From positions 310,001 through 374,000 of the forward strand of contig NZ_AUBI01000004.1 in the NCBI RefSeq assembly GCF_000429165.1: 64,000 bases of DNA, written 5' to 3'. Below the pieces are notes generated by a model. It made no database searches, had not been told where the DNA came from, and saw only the letters and a program-made list of their open reading frames with translations. Shown in pieces: positions 23,986 through 33,488 of the stretch. How positions within the stretch are numbered: the first letter of the stretch is position 1; the number at the start of each line of letters is the position of its first letter. The translations under genes and the position numbers were made by a program. This DNA is from Acetobacter nitrogenifigens DSM 23921 = NBRC 105050 (GTDB lineage: Bacteria; Pseudomonadota; Alphaproteobacteria; Acetobacterales; Acetobacteraceae).

Positions 23986-25986
23986 ATGGAACAGCCCGGA
24001 ACACGTATTCAATGGGGACAGGTCGCGCTGGTCCTGTCCATGATCGTCTTGTCCTGGTGGACGGCAACCGAATGGGCAGCATGGGAACTGGCCTTTCAAC
24101 CTGAACTCGGGCGGCCCTGGTTCGTGCTATTCCATCGCTGGCCTGTCTATGCACCACCGCTGTTCTTCTGGTGGTGGTATGTCTTCGATGCCTATGCCCC
24201 GGCTGTATTCGCGCGCGGCGCCTGGATCGCAGGCTCAGGTGGCGTGCTGGCCTTTGTCGCTGCCGTTTCATTGTCTGTCCGCCGCGCCCGCGAGGCCAAG
24301 AAAATCGAGACCTACGGATCGGCTCGCTGGGCAGGACCGGCTGAAATCGCCCAGGCCGGGTTACTCGATCCGGACGGTGTGGTGCTGGGCCGGTATGGCA
24401 AAGCCTACCTGCGGCATGACGGGCCGGAGCACGTCCTGACCTTCGCGCCGACGCGCAGCGGCAAGGGTGTCGGCATGGTCATTCCGACGCTCCTGACCTG
24501 GCCGGGTTCGGCTATCGTCCACGACATCAAGGGCGAAAACTGGGAACTGACGGCGGGATTCCGCGCCTGCTTCGGGCGCGTCGTGCTGTTCGATCCCACC
24601 AATACGACCTCCACTGCCTATAACCCGCTGCTGGAGATCCGGCGCGGGGAGTGGGAGGTCCGGGACGCCCAGAACGTCGCCGACATCCTCGTGGACCCGG
24701 AAGGCAGTCTAGAGAAGCGCAATCATTGGGAGAAGACCTCGCACTCCCTGCTGGTCGGGGCTATCCTGCACGTGCTCTACGCCGAGCCCGACAAGACCCT
24801 GGCCGGTGTCGCCAATTTCCTGTCGGACCCGAAGCGCCCCATCGCCACCACGCTGTCGGCAATGATGCGGACGAAGCATCTTGGCGATTCCGGTGCGCAT
24901 CCCGTCGTGGCCTCGGCCGCGCGCGAACTGCTGAACAAGTCTCCCAACGAGCGGTCGGGTGTGCTGTCCACCGCAATGTCCTTCCTCGGCCTCTATCGCG
25001 ATCCAGTGGTTGCAGAGGTGACGCGGCGCTGCGAATGGCGGATATCTGACATCGTCGATGGTGATCGCCCGGTGACGCTCTATCTGACCGTGCCGCCATC
25101 GGACATCAGCCGGACCAAGCCGCTGATCCGGCTGGTGCTGAACCAGATTGGCCGTCGATTGACGGAAGATCTGGAGGCTGCGGCACAGCGACAGCGGCTC
25201 CTGCTGATGCTCGACGAATTCCCAGCCCTCGGGCGGCTGGACTTCTTTGAATCAGCGCTGGCCTTCATGGCGGGCTACCGGATCAAAGGCTTCCTGATCG
25301 CCCAGTCCCTCAACCAGATCGAGCGGGCCTATGGGCCGAACAATTCGATCCTCGACAACTGCCATGTCCGGGTGAGCTTCGCCACCAATGACGAGCGGAC
25401 CGCGAAACGTGTCTCTGATGCGCTCGGAACCGCCACTGAGATGAAGGCGATGAAGAACTACGCCGGCCATCGGCTTTCGCCGTGGCTCGGCCATCTGATG
25501 GTCTCGCGCTCGGAGACGGCACGCCCGCTCCTGACGGCTGGTGAGATCATGCAACTCCCGCCGGCGGACGAGATCGTCATGGTCTCCGGCCTTTATCCGA
25601 TCCGCGCGAAGAAGGCCCGCTATTTCGAGGATGTGCGCTTCCAGGAGCGTATTCTGCCGCCGCCGAAGCCCATGCGTCCCACGGAGGGACGCCCGGACGA
25701 CTGGAGCAGCCGTCCCCTTCCACCCAGACCGCCTGCGCCAGATGCGACGACTGAGACGCCGGTGATGGATGATGAGGAAGAAGATCCGAACCAGTCCGCC
25801 CGACGCCGTCAGCCGGAACTGGGTGAAGGCACTGTCGAGAAAAAGGAGCCGATGGAGAACGAGTTCACACCCGATCCGGTCGATGAATTCGACGACATCG
25901 CGCCCCGCAACAACCGGATGAATGATCTCATGTGCGGCGTCGCCCGGCAGGCGTCGCTCGACCGTGGCGATGAGCTTGGACTGTGA
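23986..25986 (+). CDS. traG: Type IV coupling protein TraG (VirD4-like)
   Basis: 666 residues from ATG 23986 (MEQPGTRIQWGQVAL); the frame runs on upstream but without family similarity. Two N-terminal membrane segments (about 10-30 and 78-100) precede SARWAGPAEI, Walker A PTRSGKGVGM, and Walker B LLLMLDEFPALGRL. The C-terminal tail is acidic and Pro-rich. TraG hands the relaxase-DNA complex to the Trb channel. It is separated from rlxS by cargo but is followed at 8 nt by the CopG-like gene. Confidence 0.93.
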   Translation: MEQPGTRIQWGQVALVLSMIVLSWWTATEWAAWELAFQPELGRPWFVLFHRWPVYAPPLFFWWWYVFDAYAPAVFARGAWIAGSGGVLAFVAAVSLSVRRAREAKKIETYGSARWAGPAEIAQAGLLDPDGVVLGRYGKAYLRHDGPEHVLTFAPTRSGKGVGMVIPTLLTWPGSAIVHDIKGENWELTAGFRACFGRVVLFDPTNTTSTAYNPLLEIRRGEWEVRDAQNVADILVDPEGSLEKRNHWEKTSHSLLVGAILHVLYAEPDKTLAGVANFLSDPKRPIATTLSAMMRTKHLGDSGAHPVVASAARELLNKSPNERSGVLSTAMSFLGLYRDPVVAEVTRRCEWRISDIVDGDRPVTLYLTVPPSDISRTKPLIRLVLNQIGRRLTEDLEAAAQRQRLLLMLDEFPALGRLDFFESALAFMAGYRIKGFLIAQSLNQIERAYGPNNSILDNCHVRVSFATNDERTAKRVSDALGTATEMKAMKNYAGHRLSPWLGHLMVSRSETARPLLTAGEIMQLPPADEIVMVSGLYPIRAKKARYFEDVRFQERILPPPKPMRPTEGRPDDWSSRPLPPRPPAPDATTETPVMDDEEEDPNQSARRRQPELGEGTVEKKEPMENEFTPDPVDEFDDIAPRNNRMNDLMCGVARQASLDRGDELGL

Positions 25987-25993
25987 GGTAGCA

Positions 25994-26440
25994 ATGGCGA
26001 TGACGAAAAAGAAGGCCCAGATCTCCGTCTATCTCGACCCCGAGGTGATGAAGACCCTGTCCGCCTATGCGGCGCGACGCGCACAGCCGATGTCGCTGAT
26101 CGTCGAGGCCGCTGTCGCCTCCTTCCTTTCGCCCGATGGCGAGGAGCGCCGCGAGGCTGCCACGTCGAAGCGCCTCGACCGGCAGGACCGGCGTCTTGCG
26201 CGGCTGGAGCGCGATATCGGCATCACGGTGGAGACCCTGGCGCTGTTCATCCGCTTCTGGCTGACCACAACCCCGCCGCTTCCCGAACCGGCGGCGAAGG
26301 CGGCGCGGGCGCAGGCCGGGGCGCGTTACGATAATTTTGTCGCCGCCCTTGGCCGAAGACTGGCCCAGGGACCGAGACTCCAGCAGGAAATCCCGGAGGA
26401 TGTTTTGGACCCCGGCACACGGGATGAACCGGAGTCGTAA
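25994..26440 (+). CDS. CopG/RHH-family protein downstream of traG
   Basis: 148 residues, 8 nt after traG. The N-terminus (KKKAQISVYLDPEVMKTLSAYAARRAQPMSLIVEAAVASFL) is a ribbon-helix-helix, followed by a helical tail (RLDRQDRRLARLERDIGI, TVETLALFIRFWLTTTPPLP). A CopG-like gene between traG and trbB is a fixed feature of alphaproteobacterial tra/trb clusters. It may control trb expression or belong to the relaxosome. Confidence 0.85.
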   Translation: MAMTKKKAQISVYLDPEVMKTLSAYAARRAQPMSLIVEAAVASFLSPDGEERREAATSKRLDRQDRRLARLERDIGITVETLALFIRFWLTTTPPLPEPAAKAARAQAGARYDNFVAALGRRLAQGPRLQQEIPEDVLDPGTRDEPES

Positions 26441-26586
26441 ATCCCGCACCCCGCAAGTATTTTTACCCTGCGTTTCGCCGTCGTCCTACGGCGCCTGAAT
26501 TCTTGTTGAACCGGCCTGTTTCCTGCCTTTCCTAATGATCCCCGTCACCGTGCGCTCATCGCGTTCGGCCCATGCCGGGGAAGATC

Positions 26587-27564
26587 ATGTCGGTTTCCAT
26601 CATCCATGACGGGGCCAGGGTGCGCGGCATTTCCATGCTGCGCACAGCGATGGGGCCGGCGATTGCAACGCATCTGGCGGACCCAGCCGTGGTTGAGGTC
26701 ATGCTCAATCCCGACGGTCGGCTCTGGATCGATCGGCTGTCAGAGGGCATGGCCGACACGGGCGAGACGATCACACCGGCCGATGCCGAACGGATCGTGC
26801 GTCTGGTCGCCCACCATGTCGGGGCAGAGGTGCATGAGGCAGCACCGCGGGTCTCGGCCGAGCTTCCTACCGGAGAGCGGTTCGAAGGGTTGCTGCCGCC
26901 GGTGGTGTCTGCCCCGAGTTTCGCGATCCGCAAGCCCGCGGTCGCGGTGTTCACGCTCAACGACTATGTCGCCGCCGGGATCATGACAACGGAGCAGGCG
27001 GCATTCCTGCGCCGCGCTGTCACGGAACGGAGGAACATCCTGGTCGCGGGCGGCACATCGACGGGCAAGACCACCCTGGTCAATGCCCTGCTGGCAGAGG
27101 TCGCAAGCACCGATGATCGTATCGTGCTGATCGAAGACACACGCGAACTACAATGTGCCGCGCCCAATCTCGTGTCCCTGCGCACCCGCGACGGGGTAGT
27201 CTCGCTGTCCGATCTGGTCCGCTCCGCCCTGCGTCTTCGGCCAGATCGGATCCCGATCGGCGAGGTGCGCGGCCCCGAGGCGCTGGATCTCCTCAAAGCC
27301 TGGGGCACCGGCCACCCCGGTGGAATCGGCACGCTGCACGCCGGTACCGCCATCGGTGCGCTGCACCGCATGGAGCAGTTGATCCAGGAGATTGTCGTCA
27401 CCGTTCCCCGTGCCCTGATCGCCGAAACCATCGACGTGATTTCGGTCCTGTCGGGTCGGGGAACCGCGCGGCGGCTTTCCGAACTCGCCGTAGTCGAGGG
27501 GCTCGATCCCGTTTCCGGAGAGTATCGCATTCGTCCTTTCCATACCGAGGGAGAATCCAAATGA
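26587..27564 (+). CDS. trbB: Conjugal transfer ATPase TrbB (VirB11-like)
   Basis: About 325 residues from ATG 26587 (an ATG at 26572 would add five). Walker [15 protein letters not shown] (residues 153-166), [11 protein letters not shown] (Asp box) and [21 protein letters not shown] (His box) are those of VirB11-type traffic ATPases. It powers pilus assembly and substrate transfer at the inner membrane. It is the first gene of the trb operon; trbC overlaps its stop by 4 nt. Confidence 0.93.
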   Translation: MSVSIIHDGARVRGISMLRTAMGPAIATHLADPAVVEVMLNPDGRLWIDRLSEGMADTGETITPADAERIVRLVAHHVGAEVHEAAPRVSAELPTGERFEGLLPPVVSAPSFAIRKPAVAVFTLNDYVAAGIMTTEQAAFLRRAVTERRNILVAGGTSTGKTTLVNALLAEVASTDDRIVLIEDTRELQCAAPNLVSLRTRDGVVSLSDLVRSALRLRPDRIPIGEVRGPEALDLLKAWGTGHPGGIGTLHAGTAIGALHRMEQLIQEIVVTVPRALIAETIDVISVLSGRGTARRLSELAVVEGLDPVSGEYRIRPFHTEGESK

Positions 27565-27893
27565 ACCACGCCCTGTCCCGTATGCGCCGACATACGCCGG
27601 CCGCTTCCGCCATTTTCCTGCTCTCGATTGTGTTGTGCTCCTCGGCACTGGCTTCCGGCTCGGACATGCCGTGGGAAACGCCCTTGAACGAGATCCTGGA
27701 ATCCGTGCAGGGGCCGGTCGCCAAGATCATCTCGGTGATCATCATCACCGTAACCGGCCTGACCCTGGCCTTCGGGGAAACATCAGGCGGATTCCGCCGC
27801 CTGATCCAGATCGTCTTTGGTCTGTCCATCGCTTTTGCGGCGTCCAGCTTCTTCCTGTCGTTCTTCTCCTTCTCTGGTGGAGCGCTGATCTGA
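27561..27893 (+). CDS. trbC: Conjugal pilin TrbC (VirB2-like)
   Basis: 110 residues. A long signal sequence (to about residue 32, ending SSALASGSDMPWETPL) precedes two hydrophobic segments, KIISVIIITVTGLTLAF and LIQIVFGLSIAFAASSFFL. This is the layout of VirB2/TrbC propilins, which are trimmed and, in RP4-type systems, cyclised by TraF (16821). It overlaps trbB and trbD. Confidence 0.9.
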   Translation: MNHALSRMRRHTPAASAIFLLSIVLCSSALASGSDMPWETPLNEILESVQGPVAKIISVIIITVTGLTLAFGETSGGFRRLIQIVFGLSIAFAASSFFLSFFSFSGGALI

Positions 27894-28171
27894 TGACCGT
27901 CGGATATGACGACGATGCCATGCCGGGCTTTCATGTCCCGGTGCATCGCTCGCTGACCGACCCGATCCTGCTGGGCGGAGCGCCGCGGGCGGTGGCTATC
28001 GCCAACGGCACGCTGGCGGCGGCCGTAGCACTCGGCCTGCGCCTCTGGCTGATCGGGGCCGCCTTCTGGATCGTCGGTCACACTCTGGCGGTCTGGGGTG
28101 CCAAGCGCGATCCGCTGTTCATCGAGGTGGGACGGCGGCATCTCCGTTACCCCGCCTGGCTGCGCGCATAG
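27893..28171 (+). CDS. trbD: Conjugal transfer protein TrbD (VirB3-like)
   Basis: 92 residues; start overlaps the trbC stop by one base (TGATG). FHVPVHRSLTDPILLGGAPR is the conserved VirB3/TrbD N-terminus, followed by two membrane segments (about 38-72). The C-terminus RRHLRYPAWLRA is also typical. It sits in the inner membrane and works with the TrbE ATPase that follows. Confidence 0.9.
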   Translation: MTVGYDDDAMPGFHVPVHRSLTDPILLGGAPRAVAIANGTLAAAVALGLRLWLIGAAFWIVGHTLAVWGAKRDPLFIEVGRRHLRYPAWLRA

Positions 28172-28184
28172 GGGAGGATCGGCC

Positions 28185-30614
28185 ATGATGTCCCTTGGCG
28201 AATATCGCAGTCGTGCTGCCCTCCTGTCGGATTTCCTGCCCTGGGCCGCGCTGGTCGAAACAGGTGTCGTCCTCAATAAGGACGGCAGTTTCCAGCGCAC
28301 GGCGCGCATCCGTGGCCCCGATCTGGACAGCGCCACGCCCGCTGAACTGGTTGGGGTCACCGCGCGCCTGAACAATGCCCTGCGGCGTCTGGGCTCAGGC
28401 TGGGCCGTGTTCGTCGAGGCACAGCGCGTCCCGGCAACAGTGTACCCCGAGAGCGATTTCCCCGATGCCGCCAGTCAGATGGTCGATCTGGAACGACGCG
28501 AGGCGTTCGAGGACGAGGGGGCACATTTCGAGAGCCGGTATTTTCTCACCCTGGTCTGGCTACCACCGGCTGAATCGTCCGATCGGGCGGCGCGGTTCCT
28601 CTTTGAGGGGCGGGAGCGCGAGGGGCCGGACCCGCACGGCATGCTGCATGCATTCGTCAATCGCACGGACCGGATGCTGGCCCTGCTCGACGGGTTCATG
28701 CCCGAAGTCACCTGGCTGAATGACGGCGAGACGCTCACCTACCTGCATTCCACGATTTCGAACCGCAGCCAGCGCGTGCGGATGCCGGAAATCCCGATGC
28801 ACCTCGATGCCCTGCTGGTGGATCAGTCGCTGGCGGGTGGTCTGGAACCCAAACTCGGTGATGCGTATCTGAAAACCCTGACGATTACCGGTTTCCCGTC
28901 GCGGACCTTCCCCGGAATCCTCGACGACCTGAACCGGCTGGCCATGCCTTATCGCTGGTCCACCCGCGCCATCCTGCTCGACAAGACCGATGCGACGAAG
29001 GTGCTGACGAAGATCCGTCGCCAGTGGTTCGCCAAGCGGAAATCGATCGCGGCGATCGTCCGGGAAGTGATGACCAACGAGGCGTCGGTGCTCGTGGATA
29101 ACGATGCCGCCAACAAGGCGGCGGATGCCGATCTGGCCTTGCAATCGCTGGGCGCCGATGATGTCGGGCAGGCGTATCTCACCGCGACCATCACAGTCTG
29201 GGACGGTTCCGCCTCCATCGCCGCCGAGAAGCTCCGGCTAGTCGAAAAGATCATCCAGGGCCGCGACTTCACCTGCATGACCGAAAGCCTGAATGCCGTT
29301 GAGGCGTGGCTGGGATCTCTGCCCGGTCATGTCTATGCCAACGTCCGACAACCGCCGGTCTCGACCTTGAATCTGGCCCACATGATCCCGCTGTCGGCGG
29401 TCTGGGCTGGGCCGGAGCAGGACGGGCATTTCAAGGCGCCGCCACTGTTCTATGGCAAGACGGCTGGGGCCACGCCCTTCCGGTTCTCGCTCCATGTTGG
29501 TGACGTCGGCCACACGCTGATCGCCGGGCCGACGGGGGCAGGAAAATCCGTCCTGCTGGCGCTGATGGCGCTCCAGTTTCGTCGCTATGCGGGATCGCAG
29601 ATTTTCGCCTTCGATTTCGGTGGCTCCATGCGAGCGGCGACGCTGGCGATGGGCGGTGACTGGCACGATCTGGGTGGCGGGCTGACAGATCAGGGAGATG
29701 AGCATCCCGCCGTCTCCCTTCAGCCGCTGGCGCGGATCAATGATCCGACCGAGCGCGCCTGGGCAGCGGAATGGCTCGGGCAGATTCTTGCGCGCGAGGG
29801 AACGGCGCCGACGCCGGAGGTGAAGTCCCATCTTTGGTCGGCCTTGAACTCGCTCGCGTCATCGCCCGCCCATGAGCGCACGCTGTCCGGCCTGGTGGCA
29901 CTCCTCCAGTCCAACGCGCTGAAACAGGCGCTGGCGCCGTACTGCCTTGGCGGCCCGTATGGCCGCCTGCTCGACGCGGACGCCGAGCGTTTGGGAGACG
30001 CCGATGTCGTGGTGTTCGAAACCGAAGGGCTGATCGGCTCCGGCGCGGCGTCGTCCGCACTCGCCTACCTGTTTCACCGCATCGCAGGGCGACTGGACGG
30101 GAGGCCGACGCTGCTGGTCATCGACGAGGGCTGGCTGGTCCTGGATGACGGGGATTTTGCCGGCCAGCTCCGCCAATGGCTCAAGACCCTGCGCAAGAAG
30201 AACGCCAGCGTCATCTTCGCCACCCAATCCCTGTCCGACATCGCGAACAGCACCATTGCGCCCGCTGTGGTGGAAAGCTGCCCGACGCGGATCTTCCTAC
30301 CCAATGAGCGGGCGATCGAACCGCAGATTGCGGCCATTTATCGCGATTTCGGCCTGAATGAGCGGCAGATCGCCATCATCGCCCGCGCGGCATCGAAGCG
30401 GGAATATTACTGCCAGACTCAGCGCGGCAACCGCCTGTTCGAACTGGGCCTCGGCCCGGTGGCACTGGCGCTCTGCGCCGTGTCCGGCAAGGACGATCAC
30501 AGGCTGATCGACCAGGTGCTGGCCGGGCACGGACGCGAAGCCTTTCTTCCAGCCTGGTTCATGGCCAAAGGGTTGCCCTGGGCGGCTGATCTCGTGCGGG
30601 AGGGCGTGCCATGA
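28185..30614 (+). CDS. trbE: Conjugal transfer ATPase TrbE (VirB4-like)
   Basis: 809 residues from ATG 28185 (a second ATG follows directly), with GGGGAGG upstream. Walker A AGPTGAGKSVLLAL, Walker B TLLVIDEGWLVLDD and the motif FATQSLSDIANS define a VirB4/TrbE ATPase. N-terminal MMSLGEYRSRAALLSDFLPW is family-typical. It energises pilus biogenesis and DNA transport at the inner membrane. It overlaps trbJ by 4 nt. Confidence 0.95.
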   Translation: MMSLGEYRSRAALLSDFLPWAALVETGVVLNKDGSFQRTARIRGPDLDSATPAELVGVTARLNNALRRLGSGWAVFVEAQRVPATVYPESDFPDAASQMVDLERREAFEDEGAHFESRYFLTLVWLPPAESSDRAARFLFEGREREGPDPHGMLHAFVNRTDRMLALLDGFMPEVTWLNDGETLTYLHSTISNRSQRVRMPEIPMHLDALLVDQSLAGGLEPKLGDAYLKTLTITGFPSRTFPGILDDLNRLAMPYRWSTRAILLDKTDATKVLTKIRRQWFAKRKSIAAIVREVMTNEASVLVDNDAANKAADADLALQSLGADDVGQAYLTATITVWDGSASIAAEKLRLVEKIIQGRDFTCMTESLNAVEAWLGSLPGHVYANVRQPPVSTLNLAHMIPLSAVWAGPEQDGHFKAPPLFYGKTAGATPFRFSLHVGDVGHTLIAGPTGAGKSVLLALMALQFRRYAGSQIFAFDFGGSMRAATLAMGGDWHDLGGGLTDQGDEHPAVSLQPLARINDPTERAWAAEWLGQILAREGTAPTPEVKSHLWSALNSLASSPAHERTLSGLVALLQSNALKQALAPYCLGGPYGRLLDADAERLGDADVVVFETEGLIGSGAASSALAYLFHRIAGRLDGRPTLLVIDEGWLVLDDGDFAGQLRQWLKTLRKKNASVIFATQSLSDIANSTIAPAVVESCPTRIFLPNERAIEPQIAAIYRDFGLNERQIAIIARAASKREYYCQTQRGNRLFELGLGPVALALCAVSGKDDHRLIDQVLAGHGREAFLPAWFMAKGLPWAADLVREGVP

Positions 30615-31360
30615 TCGCCCGGCGCCGGTCCCTGATTATGGCTGTCGCGGCCGGTGTGTTCGGCACGATGCTTTCCCCCTGGCCCGCCATGGCGCAATGG
30701 GAGGTGTTCGACAGCGCGAATTTTGGCCAGAACGTGTTGCAGGCCGCCCGTGCGCTTCAGCAGATCGACAACCAGATCACGTCGCTCGCCAATCAGGCCC
30801 AGATGCTGGTCAATCAGGCGAAGAACCTCGCCTTGTTGCCGCTCTCCACCTTGTCGACGCTGCAATCGACGATTTCCCAGACAACAGCCTTGCTCGCGCA
30901 GGCGCAGAACATTGCCTACAGCGTCACCTCGGTCGAGCAGCAATACCAGCAGGCGTACACCTCGATCTCCTCCTCCATGTCGGACAGCGCCCTGTTCAGC
31001 CAGGCGCAGACGCGCTGGCAGAACGCCGTTGGCGGATTCGAAGATGCGCTGAAGATGCAGGCCCGCGCCGTCGGCAACATCCCGTCCGACAGCGGCGCCA
31101 TGACGCAACTGGTCTCGGCCAGCCAGAGTTCCACGGGCGCGCTACAGGCCGCCCAGGCCGGCAACCAGCTTCTCGCCCTGCAATCCCGCCAGCTCTCCGA
31201 CGTGGTCGCGGTCCTGTCCGCCAATGGCAGGGCCGCCGATCTGGAGCGGGCGCGTGAGGCGGCGGCCGAGGCGGAGAGCGACGCGTTATACCAGCATTTT
31301 TCCCAGTATGACGCTTACAGTCCGACCGCCGTTTCCATGTTCGGCAGCAGCGGGAACTGA
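30611..31360 (+). CDS. trbJ: Conjugal transfer protein TrbJ (VirB5-like)
   Basis: 249 residues with a cleavable signal peptide (ending PWPAMAQW, residue 29-30). NFGQNVLQAARALQQIDNQITSL begins a long coiled-coil region rich in Gln and Ser, the usual VirB5/TrbJ pattern of a minor pilus subunit. No trbK entry-exclusion lipoprotein gene follows; trbL starts only 5 nt later. Confidence 0.9.
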   Translation: MIARRRSLIMAVAAGVFGTMLSPWPAMAQWEVFDSANFGQNVLQAARALQQIDNQITSLANQAQMLVNQAKNLALLPLSTLSTLQSTISQTTALLAQAQNIAYSVTSVEQQYQQAYTSISSSMSDSALFSQAQTRWQNAVGGFEDALKMQARAVGNIPSDSGAMTQLVSASQSSTGALQAAQAGNQLLALQSRQLSDVVAVLSANGRAADLERAREAAAEAESDALYQHFSQYDAYSPTAVSMFGSSGN

Positions 31361-31365
31361 CGGCC

Positions 31366-32799
31366 ATGGCCATCAACGATGTCGGTGTAATCGACATTTT
31401 CCTCAATACCTTCACCACCACGATCGACACTGGCTTCGGTCTGGTCAAGGGAAGCGTGATCTCACTGGCCGGATCGCTCTCGGTGCTGGATGTGGCACTC
31501 GCCGGCTTGTTCTGGGCCTGGGCAGCGGATGAGGACATCACCCAGCGTCTGGTGAAGAAGACGCTCTATATCGGGTTCTTCGCCTGGGTCATCAATGATT
31601 TCGATGCACTGTCGAAGATCGTCTTTGACAGCTTCGCGGCCCTCGGGCTGAAAGTCGGAGGCGGCAGTCTGGCGCTCGGAGACTTCCTGCGACCCGGCAG
31701 GCTGGCCTCGACCGGCTTTACGGCGGCACAGCCATTGCTGGATTCGGTCCACGATCTCCTCGGTCCTGTCACATTCTTCACGAATTTCATCCAGATTTTC
31801 GTGCTGTGCCTGTCATGGCTGATCGTGCTGGCGGCGTTCTTTATTCTGGCCGTGCAGCTTTTCGTCGCCCTGATCGAGTTCAAGCTGACCAGCCTGGCAG
31901 GATTCATCCTGATCCCGTTCGCCCTGTTCAACCGCACCGCCTTCCTTGCCGAGAAGGTACTGGGCAATGTCGTGTCGTCCGGCGTCAAGATCATGGTTCT
32001 GGCGGTGATCAGCGCCATCGCCTCGGTCCTCTTCAGACAGTTCACGATTTCCTACGGCAGCAATGTGCCGACCATCGGCGAGGCGGTCTCCGTTGTGCTG
32101 GCGTCACTTTCGATCGTCGGGCTCGCCATTTATGGCGGCAGCCTTGCCAATGGCCTGATTTCCGGTGCGCCCCAGCTTGGCGCAGGCGCGGCCGTCAGCA
32201 CTGGCATGGCGGTCGGTGCCATGGGGGCGGCTGCTATCGCCGCACCTGCCGCTGCGATCTCCGGGAGTGCTGCCGCGCTGGGCGCGACGACTGCCGCCGC
32301 GCGCGGCGGGGCCGCAATCGCGGGCGCAGCCACCACAGCCTACTCCATGGGAGCGGCCGGACAGACCGGAGCGGCGGGTGTGGCATCCGCTGCCGGGAAT
32401 GTCGGTCGCGCGGCCGCTGGTGCCGTCAGGAGCAAGGCCGAAGCTGGCGTCAATTCACTCAGGGAGAGCTATGCCGCGGGCGGCCAGTGGGCCGCGCGCG
32501 GGATGGGCGGTGGAGAAGACGCTGGCGGTTCAAGCTCCGATGGCGGCGGTCAGGGTGGTGGTCCGTCAGAGCCATCCGGCGACGGCGATCCTGCGGGGAG
32601 TGGACCGCAGGGAAATGGTCCGGATGACGGTGGTAACGATGGTGGGCCAGAGGCCTCAGGGGACGGCAAGCCGCCGCGCTGGGCACGGAAAATGAAGCGT
32701 CGTAACGCCGCCGCCCATGCAATCGAGGCCGCCCACATCATCCGCTCCGCCGATGGCGGCGGCGGGTCCGCCTCCATCGATCTTTCGGAAAAGGAATGA
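31366..32799 (+). CDS. trbL: Conjugal transfer protein TrbL (VirB6-like)
   Basis: 477 residues. DVGVIDIFLNTFTTTIDTGFGLVKGSV is the conserved TrbL start. About six membrane segments lie between residues 35 and 265, with SLAGFILIPFALFNRTAFLAEKVLG as family motif. The C-terminal 200 residues are Ala/Gly/Ser-rich, low complexity (SSDGGGQGGGPSEPSGD) and probably cytoplasmic or periplasmic disorder. It forms the inner-membrane channel. It overlaps trbF by 4 nt. Confidence 0.9.
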   Translation: MAINDVGVIDIFLNTFTTTIDTGFGLVKGSVISLAGSLSVLDVALAGLFWAWAADEDITQRLVKKTLYIGFFAWVINDFDALSKIVFDSFAALGLKVGGGSLALGDFLRPGRLASTGFTAAQPLLDSVHDLLGPVTFFTNFIQIFVLCLSWLIVLAAFFILAVQLFVALIEFKLTSLAGFILIPFALFNRTAFLAEKVLGNVVSSGVKIMVLAVISAIASVLFRQFTISYGSNVPTIGEAVSVVLASLSIVGLAIYGGSLANGLISGAPQLGAGAAVSTGMAVGAMGAAAIAAPAAAISGSAAALGATTAAARGGAAIAGAATTAYSMGAAGQTGAAGVASAAGNVGRAAAGAVRSKAEAGVNSLRESYAAGGQWAARGMGGGEDAGGSSSDGGGQGGGPSEPSGDGDPAGSGPQGNGPDDGGNDGGPEASGDGKPPRWARKMKRRNAAAHAIEAAHIIRSADGGGGSASIDLSEKE

Positions 32800-33488
32800 G
32801 GACGATGTTCCGTCGCTCCACCACACGCTACGGGACCACGCCCGAGCCCGTGACCCCATACCAGAAAGCCGCTCAGATCTGGGATGAGCGCATCGGTTCC
32901 GCCCGCGTCCAGGCCAGCAACTGGCGGCTGATGGCGTTCGGCAGCCTGTGCCTGTCCGCCGGTCTCGGAGGCGCGCTGGTCTGGCAGTCTGCGCGCGGGA
33001 CGATCACACCCTGGGTGGTACAGGTCGACCGTCTGGGCGAGGCACAGGTCGTGGCCCCGGCGACAACGAGCTATATGCCCGCCGATCCGCAGATCGCCTG
33101 GTATCTGGCGCAGTTCGTCCACGACGTGCGCGCCCTGTCATCGGACGCCGTGGTGGTCCGGCAAAACTGGCTGCGCGCCTATGACTTCACCACCACGTCC
33201 GGTGCCGTGGCGCTGAACGATTATGCCCGCCTGAACGATCCGTTCTCGCGCATCGGGCATGAGCAGGTCGAGGTGGACATCGCCTCGGTGATCCGGGCCT
33301 CGCCCAGCAGTTTTCGCGTCGCGTGGACCGAACGCCATTACCGCGACGGGGCGTTCACCGGCACCGAACGCTGGACCGCCATCGTCTCGGTCGTTCTGCG
33401 CACGCCTCGCGATGCGGATCATCTTCGCCGCAATCCGCTCGGGATTTTCGTCTCTGCCATTAACTGGTCGAAGGAACTCGGACAATGA
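32796..33488 (+). CDS. trbF: Conjugal transfer protein TrbF (VirB8-like)
   Basis: 230 residues. A cytoplasmic N-terminus (TPYQKAAQIWDERIGSARVQ) is followed by one membrane segment (about 46-66) and a periplasmic VirB8-type domain (AWYLAQFVHDVRALSSD, FRVAWTERHYRDG, NPLGIFVSAINWSKEL). VirB8/TrbF proteins organise the inner-membrane complex. ATG 32796 overlaps trbL by 4 nt; a second ATG at 32805 is also possible. Confidence 0.92.
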   Translation: MRTMFRRSTTRYGTTPEPVTPYQKAAQIWDERIGSARVQASNWRLMAFGSLCLSAGLGGALVWQSARGTITPWVVQVDRLGEAQVVAPATTSYMPADPQIAWYLAQFVHDVRALSSDAVVVRQNWLRAYDFTTTSGAVALNDYARLNDPFSRIGHEQVEVDIASVIRASPSSFRVAWTERHYRDGAFTGTERWTAIVSVVLRTPRDADHLRRNPLGIFVSAINWSKELGQ